From Pseudomonadota bacterium (GTDB taxonomy: Bacteria; Pseudomonadota; Gammaproteobacteria; Steroidobacterales; Steroidobacteraceae): a stretch of 15,869 bases of DNA. Under the pieces are notes generated by a model. That model was not told where the DNA came from and searched no databases. It worked only from the letters and a program-made list of their open reading frames with translations. Positions 1 through 6,480 of this stretch are shown piece by piece. Numbering within the stretch: position 1 is the stretch's first letter; every line of letters begins with the position of its first letter. The position numbers and the translations under genes are program-made. The stretch spans positions 1 to 15,869 of the forward strand of contig JAKBCE010000056.1 in NCBI GenBank assembly GCA_021808195.1. The letters are read 5' to 3'.

Positions 1-175
1 CATCAATGCGCCCCTGACGCGCCACCCGCGCCGCGAGCAGCTCGCGCCGCCGCGGCTCAAAGCGCCGGTGCAGCTCGGCCAAAAAACCCAACGCCTCCTC
101 GCTCAAAATCTCCTCAAAGCGCGGCTCTATCGCCGCCTCCATCCGAACGCCCTGCGGCAAGCGTTGTGTCGTCAT
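1..175 (-). CDS. aceB: Malate synthase A, N-terminal part (cut by window edge)
   Basis: Only the first 58 codons are present; the gene runs off the left end. Malate synthase condenses glyoxylate with acetyl-CoA to malate in the glyoxylate shunt. The translation starts MTTQRLPQGVRMEAA. It then has the segment ILSEEALGFLAELHRRF followed by EPRRRELLAARVARQGRID, which lines up by memory with the E. coli AceB N-terminus (ILTAEAVEFLTEL, PQRNKLLAARI). The ATG at 173-175 is preceded by a weak purine-rich stretch (caggact on the minus strand). The catalytic TIM-barrel residues lie outside the window, so integrity cannot be judged. It is separated from the next gene upstream by a hairpin at 309-334 and so probably has its own promoter in 176-308. 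It may be an unrelated housekeeping neighbour, although glyoxylate use could complement C1/C2 catabolism. Confidence 0.82.
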   Translation of the reverse strand, partial: MTTQRLPQGVRMEAAIEPRFEEILSEEALGFLAELHRRFEPRRRELLAARVARQGRID

Positions 176-308
176 GCGGTGCGCGAGTCCTGTTCAGCCA
201 ACGTATCTGCCCAACGGAAGCGGGCGAGGACTCTGATCGTACCGACCCGCGACGGCGATTCCGTTGCACCGAGCCGACTGATATTGGCCTTTCTGCGACA
301 AAAGACGC

Positions 309-334
309 CCGCGGGGGCGCGAGCGCCCCCGCGG
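309..334 (-). terminator. Rho-independent-type terminator of the lysR/flavoprotein/enolase operon
   Basis: A perfect 11-bp GC stem (309-319 pairs with 324-334) has a 4-nt loop, cgag, at 320-323. Read on the minus strand it begins 14 nt after the stop codon of the upstream gene (stop at 348-350). It is followed by gcgtcttttgtcg, a short T-run rather than a full U-tract. Position and shape fit transcription termination before aceB. Confidence 0.6.
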
Positions 335-347
335 ATGCGCTATGCCC

Positions 348-1535
348 TTAGCGAACGGGCTGCGCGGCCATCTCGAGGTGCAGCGCTTTGCCCGAATACG
401 GATGCGCGCGCGCAACCTCTTCGTTCAGTTCGACCCCGAGGCCCGGCTCGCTCGGCGGGATGACGTAACCATCCTCCCAACGGATCGGACGGCGCAGGAT
501 CTCGGCATGAAATCCTTGCCAGCGCTGGATGCTCTCCAGGATCAGGAAATTCGGGCTGCAGGCCGCCAGATGGATGTTGGCAGCGCCGACCACTGGGCCG
601 CAGTACAAGTGCGGGGCAATCTGAGCGTGGCGCGCTTCGGCGAGCGCTGCAATCTTCTTCCCCTCGAGAATGCCGCCGGCTCGCCCCAGGTTCAACTGCA
701 GAATCGCTGCGGCACCGGTTTCCAGAAGCCGCGCAAATTCGTACTTGGTCGTCAGCCGCTCGCCAGTGGCGATCGGAATGCGAGTCCCGCGCGCCACCTT
801 AGCCATCTCCTCCGGGGCATCCGGCGGTACCGGCTCTTCGAACCAGAGCGGATCGTACGGCTCAATTCGGCGCGCGAGCCGCAGGGCCCCCGCTGCAGTC
901 ATTTGCCCGTGCGTGCCGAGCAGCAGATCGGCGCGTGAGCCTACCGCCGTACGCAATTTTTTCATGAACAGCTCGACGCGATCCAGCGCCTCGAGCGACG
1001 GTTGCCGTCCATCGAACGCACTGTAAGGTCCCAACGGATCAAACTTTACCGCCGTAAAGCCTTCCGCCACGTACTCCGCCGCACGCTCGGCAGCCAGATC
1101 CGGATCCATGTACACATCCGTGCGATCGCCCGGCTTCGGATAGATGTACGTGTACGAGCGCAGCCGCTCGTGCACGCGGCCGCCCAGCAGTTTGTATACA
1201 GGCTGCCCGGCGGCCTTGCCGACGATATCCCAACAGGCCATCTCGAGCGCACTCAGCACTCCGACCAGCGACGGATCGGGCCGCTGCGTGAAGCCCGCGG
1301 AATAGACTCGCCGCCAGATCCGCTCGATGTCGTGCGCCTCCTCGCCTTCCAGGTAGCGACCGAACACATCCTCCAGCATACGTGCAACGATGTGCGGGTC
1401 ATACGGTACCCCGTACGCCTCGCCAACACCGCGCACTCCGTCCGAGGTGGTCAGCGTACAGAACACGAAGTACCGCCCGCCGAAGTGCGGCGGTGGATTG
1501 TCGACCACGAAGGTCTGAATATCACGCAATCGCAT
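348..1535 (-). CDS. Enolase-superfamily (mandelate racemase/muconate lactonizing) dehydratase-like enzyme with atypical metal site
   Basis: A 395-residue protein of normal length for the family. Members abstract a proton next to a carboxylate, usually to dehydrate or epimerise sugar acids in the cytoplasm. Residues 1-125 form the capping domain and about 130-370 the barrel. Recognisable positions are K164 and D166 (VKFDP, end of strand 2), H209 (GTHGQ), E233 (WFEEPV), E259 (ATGERL) and H309 (APHLYCGP). It resembles D-galactonate dehydratase most in overall pattern. However, the usual first metal ligand Asp is G207, and the Asp of the His-Asp dyad is N282 (QLNLGRAGG), so the substrate should not be inferred. 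The frame is open for 151 more codons upstream, inside the preceding gene. The start at 1535 is chosen for its strong AAGGAG and for its match to the family N-terminus. It is the last gene of the operon, 10 nt after the flavoprotein stop. Confidence 0.88.
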   Translation of the reverse strand: MRLRDIQTFVVDNPPPHFGGRYFVFCTLTTSDGVRGVGEAYGVPYDPHIVARMLEDVFGRYLEGEEAHDIERIWRRVYSAGFTQRPDPSLVGVLSALEMACWDIVGKAAGQPVYKLLGGRVHERLRSYTYIYPKPGDRTDVYMDPDLAAERAAEYVAEGFTAVKFDPLGPYSAFDGRQPSLEALDRVELFMKKLRTAVGSRADLLLGTHGQMTAAGALRLARRIEPYDPLWFEEPVPPDAPEEMAKVARGTRIPIATGERLTTKYEFARLLETGAAAILQLNLGRAGGILEGKKIAALAEARHAQIAPHLYCGPVVGAANIHLAACSPNFLILESIQRWQGFHAEILRRPIRWEDGYVIPPSEPGLGVELNEEVARAHPYSGKALHLEMAAQPVR

Positions 1536-1540
1536 CCGTT

Positions 1541-1546
1541 CTCCTT
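1541..1546 (-). promoter_or_regulatory. Shine-Dalgarno site that fixes the start of the enolase-superfamily gene
   Basis: AAGGAG on the minus strand lies 5 nt before the ATG at 1533-1535 and touches the TGA (1546-1548) of the preceding gene. It supports the short 395-residue product over the 546-codon open frame. It also suggests that terminating ribosomes could reinitiate here. Confidence 0.75.
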
Positions 1547-3957
1547 CAGGCGCGCAGCCGCGCGCCGCTTGGGTCGTAAGGTGGCTGTTGCAGACGTTCG
1601 GCCGCACGGCGCTCGCCGAGCAGCTCAATGCTGAAACCCTCGCGCGCATCGCGAACCGCAGAGTCGATGTAGCCGAGCGCAAGGGAGCGTCCGACGCGGT
1701 GTCCGAAGGCCCCGGAGGTGACCCAGCCGACCACTTTGTCGTCGTGCCAGATCGGCTCATCGCCCATCGCATCACAGTCGTGCGTGTCGATGGCGAAGGT
1801 CGCAAGGTGTCGCTTGCCGCCGTGTTCACGTTCGGCAAGCGCGGCGGCACGGCCGATGAAATCCCCCTTGTCGAAGTGGATGAAACGACCGAGACCAGCT
1901 TCGAACGGCCCATAGATGGGTCGGAACTCGCGTGCCCAGTTGCCGTAGCTCTTCTCGATGCGCATCGCATTGAGAGCCCGCCCGCCAAAAGGCCGTATCC
2001 CGTAGGAGGCGCCCGCCTGCATCAGCAGCTCGTACAGCGTGCGCTGATATTCGGGGCTGACCCAGATCTCGTAGCCGAGTTCGCCGGTGAAGGAGATTCG
2101 GCCGACGAGCGCCGGGATCATTCCGATATCGATCCGGCGGAACGACAGGAACGGGAACGCACTGTTCGAGAGATCCTCGCGCACCAGGCTCTGCAGCAAC
2201 GCCCGCGATGCAGGACCGGCGATCGCCAGGCCGGGGTACTCCATCGCGCACGGCCGCACGCTCACCCCTGGGGCGGGCAGATGCCGCTCGAACCAGCGCA
2301 GGTAATAGCTCTCGGCCGCATACGTACACACCAGCAGCACCCGATCGGTGGCCAACCGGCACAAAGTGAAATCCCCGATCAGGCCGCCGCGCTCATTCAG
2401 CATCGGTGCAAGTGCGATGCGCCCCACGGGCGGCACGCGACTCGCCATCACGCGCGCCAGCCATTGCTCGGCACCGGGACCGCTCACCTCGATCTTGCCG
2501 TAGTTGGACGTCTCGATGATTCCAACCGAATCTGCGACCGCACGGCATTCGGCGGCGATGTGCTCATGGGCGTTGGAGCGCCGGAAGGTGACCTGCTCTT
2601 GCGCCTCGGCCGCGCTCGGCGCGAACCACAGCGCATGCTCGAGGCCGCAGTACTCACCAAACACCGCGTGCGATGCGGCCAGCCGGTCGTAGATCGCTGT
2701 GGTGCGCAGCGGACGAGCCGCCGGCAGCTCCTCGTTCGGAAAGCGGATTCTGAATCGCCGCGAGTAGTTCTCGCGCACCTTGGCGTTGGTATAGGCGAGC
2801 GTCGCCCAGTCTCCATAGCGCGCCACATCCATCGCCCACACGTCCGAACCGGGGTCCCCGTCCACCATCCAGTGGGCGAGCGCGAGGCCCACGCCCCCGC
2901 CCTGACTGAATCCGGCCATCACACCGCAGGCCACCCAGAAGTTCTTCAGTCCCTTGACCGGCCCGATGAGCGGGTTGCCATCGGGGGCGAAGGTGAACGG
3001 CCCGTTCACCACTTTGCGGATACCGACTTCGGCGAGTGCCGGAAAGTGCTCGAACGCAACTTGCAGACTGGGCGCGATGCGCTCCAGATCGTTGGGCAGG
3101 AGGCTTTGCGCAAAGTCCCACGGTGTGCTCTGCGCCGACCAGGGCACACCGGCACGCTCATACGTGCCGAGCAACATGCCGCGGCGCTCCTCGCGCAGAT
3201 AAATTTCGCCCTCGAAATCGATACAGTGCAGTTGCTCAGGTAGACCGGCAATCTGCGGCACCTCCTCGGTAATGAGGTACTGGTGCTCCATCGCCAGGAT
3301 CGGCAACTCGAGGCCGACCATTCGGCCGACCTCTCGCGCCCAGAGTCCGCCGGCGTTCACGACGTGCTCGGCATGCACGTTGCCCTGCTCGGTAATGACA
3401 TCCCAACTACCATCGGTCCGCGGCTTCAGATCGACCACGCGCGTGTGCCTGACGACCTCCGCGCCGCCGATCTGCGCAGACTTGGCGTAAGCGTGCGTGA
3501 CGCCGTACGGATCCACGTGACCTTCGACCGGATCGTACAGCGCACCGACGAAATGACGCTTGTCGAGCAGCGGGAAGCGCTCGGCCGCCTCATCCACACT
3601 CAGCAGCTCGAGCTCCATGCCGAGGTACCGTCCACGAGCCTGGGCCATCTTCAGCCAATCGAGCCGCTCGCGCGTTCCGGCGAGCATCAGCCCGCCGGTG
3701 AGATGCACTCCGCAGGACTGCCCCGAAATACGCTCCAGTTCGCGATACAGATTGATCGTGTACTGCTGCAGCCGTGCGACATTCGGGTCGCCGTTGACTG
3801 TGTGCATGCCGCCTGCGGCATGCCAAGTCGAACCGCAGGTGAGCTCATCACGCTCGATGAGCATCACGTCGCGCCAGCCCGCCTTGGTGAGGTGATACAG
3901 CACGCTGGCACCGACGACACCGCCGCCGATGACCACAACTCTGGCGCTACTCTTCAT
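1546..3957 (-). CDS. Dimethylglycine/sarcosine dehydrogenase-type FAD oxidoreductase fused to GcvT folate-binding domain
   Basis: An 803-residue two-domain enzyme that matches mammalian dimethylglycine dehydrogenase in layout along its whole length. Such enzymes oxidise an N-methyl group at FAD and hand the formaldehyde unit to tetrahydrofolate in the C-terminal domain. Visible features are the dinucleotide fold GGGVVG at 11-16 and GSTWHAAGG at 42-50. H46 there is the position that carries covalent FAD in DMGDH. Further matches are VNGPFTFAPDGNPLIGP (317-333), GGGVG (353-357) and the GcvT region from about 430 onward. That region has VSGPGAEQWL (491-500), FTGELGYEIWV (623-633) and LNAMRIEKSYGNW (662-674). 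The ATG at 3957 overlaps the lysR stop (ATGA) and has GGAG about 10 nt upstream. A start 27 nt earlier is possible but lies inside lysR. The exact substrate (dimethylglycine, sarcosine or another methylated amine) is not decided by sequence. Confidence 0.92.
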   Translation of the reverse strand: MKSSARVVVIGGGVVGASVLYHLTKAGWRDVMLIERDELTCGSTWHAAGGMHTVNGDPNVARLQQYTINLYRELERISGQSCGVHLTGGLMLAGTRERLDWLKMAQARGRYLGMELELLSVDEAAERFPLLDKRHFVGALYDPVEGHVDPYGVTHAYAKSAQIGGAEVVRHTRVVDLKPRTDGSWDVITEQGNVHAEHVVNAGGLWAREVGRMVGLELPILAMEHQYLITEEVPQIAGLPEQLHCIDFEGEIYLREERRGMLLGTYERAGVPWSAQSTPWDFAQSLLPNDLERIAPSLQVAFEHFPALAEVGIRKVVNGPFTFAPDGNPLIGPVKGLKNFWVACGVMAGFSQGGGVGLALAHWMVDGDPGSDVWAMDVARYGDWATLAYTNAKVRENYSRRFRIRFPNEELPAARPLRTTAIYDRLAASHAVFGEYCGLEHALWFAPSAAEAQEQVTFRRSNAHEHIAAECRAVADSVGIIETSNYGKIEVSGPGAEQWLARVMASRVPPVGRIALAPMLNERGGLIGDFTLCRLATDRVLLVCTYAAESYYLRWFERHLPAPGVSVRPCAMEYPGLAIAGPASRALLQSLVREDLSNSAFPFLSFRRIDIGMIPALVGRISFTGELGYEIWVSPEYQRTLYELLMQAGASYGIRPFGGRALNAMRIEKSYGNWAREFRPIYGPFEAGLGRFIHFDKGDFIGRAAALAEREHGGKRHLATFAIDTHDCDAMGDEPIWHDDKVVGWVTSGAFGHRVGRSLALGYIDSAVRDAREGFSIELLGERRAAERLQQPPYDPSGARLRA

Positions 3958-4949
3958 GGACCAGAAATCTCCAGCTTCGCCCACTCATTGTCATTGGAAA
4001 CGGCTAGCTGCAATGTGGGCTGCGCAGCACCCCGCTCTTGTCCAAAACGTCCAATCAGCCATGAGCGAAACAGCGCGATGGCCGTGTCGGACAACCCCTC
4101 GGGATGCGTCACGAGATAGTAGCCATAGCCGTTGTCGAGCTCCTCGACGAATGGGCTCACCAGACGACCAGTCCGAATCTCCTCGGAGAACAACCGCGGG
4201 TCGACCAGCGAGATACCCTGACCACTCAAGGCGTACTGGGCAGCCAGCACCGCCGTGTCGAACACCAGTCCGCGCTCGACGTTGACGCCGCTCACCCCAT
4301 TCTGATGCGCGAACTGGGACCACGCCTCATATCGCGGCGCGCCGTCGATGCGCACGTGCACGATCTCGTTCGCCTCAATGAATTCCCCGAGCGCCTTGCC
4401 GCGGTAGCGCTCGGCAATCTGCGGGTGGCAGAGAATCCGCAACCGCACCGGCCAGAGCAGATCAGCCACCAGATCGGTCACCGAGGGACGCGAATACACC
4501 ACCGCGACATCCACCTCGCCGAGCGGTGGGCCGACCGCCGACGGACTGACCAGATCGATATCGACCTCGGTGCTCGTCTGGCGGAAGTCACGCAGAATCG
4601 GCACCGCGAGCTGTACCGCAAAGCTTGGCGGCATCTGCACCCTCAGCACGCGCTGCGCGGGCGCGCCTTCGTTGCGGATGTCGTCAATCGCGTATTCGAG
4701 GCGGTCGAAGGATTTGGCCACCGCCGGCAGCAAATGCTGTCCGGCCTTGGTCAGGGTGAGCGCATGCGGCCGACGCTCAAACAGTTGCACACCAATCAGC
4801 CGCTCGAGCGCAATCACATGTCGCGACAGCGCGCTCTGCGAGATCAGCAGCGCATGCGCCGCGGCGGTAAAACTGCCGTGCTTGGCAACGCCTTCGAAGG
4901 CGCGCAGTGCGTTCAGCGGCAGCCAGCGTCGGTCGATCGGTCTTTTCAT
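3954..4949 (-). CDS. LysR-family transcriptional regulator (GcvA-like)
   Basis: A 331-residue protein of standard LysR length (usually about 300), with a slightly long tail. An N-terminal winged helix-turn-helix spans about residues 10-70, with LNALRAFEGVAKHGSFTAAA and the recognition-helix region SQSALSRHVIALER, followed by FERRPHALTLTKAG. The effector-binding domain covers about 95-305, with LVSPSAVGPPLGEVDVAVVY and ALSGQGISLVDPRLFSEE. The pattern is closest to the GcvA/AmpR branch. The start at 4949 has AGGAG about 9 nt upstream. It is the first gene of a leftward operon and is also divergent from the enolase-superfamily gene at 5229, the classical LysR layout. It probably controls that gene from the 4950-5228 region and, unusually, is co-transcribed with its likely target flavoprotein. 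The ligand is unknown. Confidence 0.92.
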   Translation of the reverse strand: MKRPIDRRWLPLNALRAFEGVAKHGSFTAAAHALLISQSALSRHVIALERLIGVQLFERRPHALTLTKAGQHLLPAVAKSFDRLEYAIDDIRNEGAPAQRVLRVQMPPSFAVQLAVPILRDFRQTSTEVDIDLVSPSAVGPPLGEVDVAVVYSRPSVTDLVADLLWPVRLRILCHPQIAERYRGKALGEFIEANEIVHVRIDGAPRYEAWSQFAHQNGVSGVNVERGLVFDTAVLAAQYALSGQGISLVDPRLFSEEIRTGRLVSPFVEELDNGYGYYLVTHPEGLSDTAIALFRSWLIGRFGQERGAAQPTLQLAVSNDNEWAKLEISGP

Positions 4950-5228
4950 CTGCCCAGGCTCCTGTGCCGATGACCCGACGAAACGGGCGACTCAAGGCAC
5001 TGGAAGTAGCGGAATACTAGCGGCAGGCACGCCTCCCGCGCAGTCAAATATCATGCCTTTTTTCGATGCCGGTAGCCAAAATCTCGACTTTGAGCAACCC
5101 ATATGCTGTGGAACGCTTCCGCTCATGATGGCTGGCGCGGCCAAACCGTGAACCGGCCACGAGCGGCCGGCTAGGCTAGCACGTGTCCAACACGCCCCCG
5201 GACTCCGGAACATCCACACCAGACCCAG
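4950..5228. promoter_or_regulatory. Divergent lysR / enolase-superfamily regulatory region
   Basis: A 279-bp gap between divergent starts. It contains an AT-rich stretch at about 5041-5100, unlike the surrounding GC-rich DNA. Within it are a T-run (5058-5063) and GGTAGCCAAAA (5071-5081), flanked by two TCGA tetramers. A small dyad, ccggcc / ggccgg (5153-5158 and 5165-5170), lies nearer the plus-strand gene. I see no convincing -35/-10 pair with normal spacing. The assignment rests on gene layout, base composition and the habit of LysR proteins to bind between divergent genes. Confidence 0.5.
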
Positions 5229-6371
5229 ATGAGCGCACCGATGAACCAGACGACCTCCAACGGGCACCGCATCGCCTCGATTCGCATCACGCACCATCGA
5301 CTGCAGCTCGAACCGCCCTTTCGGGCAAGCTGGGATACCCGCCCGCGTCGCCACTTCGATGCCACCGTCGTGCGCGTGCGCACCGACACTGGACTCGAAG
5401 GCGTCGGCTCCGGCGACCTGATGGTCGGCTTTGCGGGCCACGAGGAACTGTTCGTCGGCCACGACGCGCTCGCACTCGAGCGGCACTTCCGCGTGCTCTC
5501 GCACCTGGATTTTCATTACGGCCGTTGCTGGCCGCTCGATCTGGCCCTGTGGGATCTCGCCGGCCAGATCATGCACCAGCCGTGCTGGCGGCTGCTCGGG
5601 GGACTGTCGAACCGGGTGCGCGCGTACGCCTCCTCGGGCACGCTGCACGAGGCGGTGGCGCTCGCCGATCAGGCCGAACGCTACCTCGCCGAGGGCTTCT
5701 GCGCGCTCAAGGTGCGCTTCCAGCGAGCGCACTGGCGTGAGGACATTCGCGCCCTCGAGACGGTCCGTGCCCGGGTTGGAAGCCAGCTCGAACTGCTGGT
5801 CGACTGCAATCAAGGCTGGCGCATGCCCTGGGACACTCAGGCGCCCTGGACACTAAAGGACGCCGTGGCGGTGGCGCGCGAACTCGAGCGGCTCAGTGTG
5901 TACTGGATGGAAGAGCCACTGCATCGCGGCGATCGGACTGGAATGAAGGCGTTGCGAGAGGCCACCGATGTGCGAATCGCCGCCGGTGAGATGACCCGAC
6001 AGCTGCACGAGTTGCGCGACCTCGTGACGGGCGGCAGCATCGACGTGCTGCAGCCCGATGCCGCCCTCGTAGGCGGCATCAGCGGTCTGCGCCGCATGGC
6101 CGTATTGGCTCAGGAACACGGGGTGCAATTCACCCCTCACACCTGGACCAACGGCATGGGCCTCACCGCAAACGCACACCTCACGGCAGGCCTGTGCGAT
6201 GCGCCGTTCATCGAGTTTCCCTACGACCCGCCCGAATGGTCGCTCGAGCGGCGCGATTTCATCATGGCCGAACCGCTGCGCGCCGTGGCGGGCTGGATCT
6301 GCCTGTCCGATGCGCCCGGAATGGGTTATCGCCTCGATGAGCAGGTGCTCGCCGCCACGTTGCGACCTTAG
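5229..6371 (+). CDS. Second enolase-superfamily (mandelate racemase-type) enzyme
   Basis: A 380-residue protein with the canonical mandelate-racemase active site. K161 and R163 (ALKVRF) lie at strand 2. Metal ligands are D192 (VDCNQGW), E228 (WMEEPL) and E254 (AAGEM). D277 (QPDAAL) and H304 (TPHTWTNG) form the expected His-Asp dyad. The capping domain is about 15-135. Such enzymes dehydrate, racemise or epimerise hydroxy or amino acids via an Mg-stabilised enolate. It is clearly not a close copy of the other family member at 348-1535. The start is uncertain: ATG 5229 and ATG 5241 are both in frame and neither has a strong Shine-Dalgarno sequence. It is transcribed away from lysR, so it is a likely regulon member, and is followed by a strong hairpin. 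Substrate unknown. Confidence 0.88.
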   Translation: MSAPMNQTTSNGHRIASIRITHHRLQLEPPFRASWDTRPRRHFDATVVRVRTDTGLEGVGSGDLMVGFAGHEELFVGHDALALERHFRVLSHLDFHYGRCWPLDLALWDLAGQIMHQPCWRLLGGLSNRVRAYASSGTLHEAVALADQAERYLAEGFCALKVRFQRAHWREDIRALETVRARVGSQLELLVDCNQGWRMPWDTQAPWTLKDAVAVARELERLSVYWMEEPLHRGDRTGMKALREATDVRIAAGEMTRQLHELRDLVTGGSIDVLQPDAALVGGISGLRRMAVLAQEHGVQFTPHTWTNGMGLTANAHLTAGLCDAPFIEFPYDPPEWSLERRDFIMAEPLRAVAGWICLSDAPGMGYRLDEQVLAATLRP

Positions 6372-6430
6372 CGCCGAAGCTTCCGGGTCGGGGCAAACCG
6401 CCACACCCTGATTCGAAGTCCGTATACAAA

Positions 6431-6459
6431 GCGGGCGCCGTGCACGGCACGGCGCCCGC
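6431..6459. terminator. Bidirectional hairpin between convergent genes
   Basis: A perfect 13-bp stem (6431-6443 with 6447-6459) has a 3-nt loop, acg. It lies 59 bp after the plus-strand enolase-superfamily stop and 21 bp after the minus-strand TonB receptor stop. Flanking T-richness is modest: TTTGTATA follows on the minus strand and a weaker ggttctttta follows on the plus strand. It therefore probably works best for the receptor transcript. Confidence 0.65.
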
Positions 6460-6480
6460 AATCTGCGCTCTACGGTTCTT

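Noticed and set aside
1536..1988. A 151-codon N-terminal extension of the enolase-superfamily gene at 348-1535
   Set aside because: It lies wholly in the preceding gene, is Ser/Arg/Thr-rich without domain features, and a strong AAGGAG precedes the internal ATG at 1535.
1588..3243. A 551-codon open frame on the plus strand opposite the DMGDH-type gene
   Set aside because: It is antisense to a convincing full-length enzyme, has no recognisable domain and is rich in Arg/His/Ala. This is the usual shadow of a high-GC coding strand.
5014..5047. A TTGACT / TAGTAT pair on the minus strand as a lysR promoter
   Set aside because: The spacer is 22 nt, too long for a standard sigma-70 promoter, and no better-spaced partner was found.
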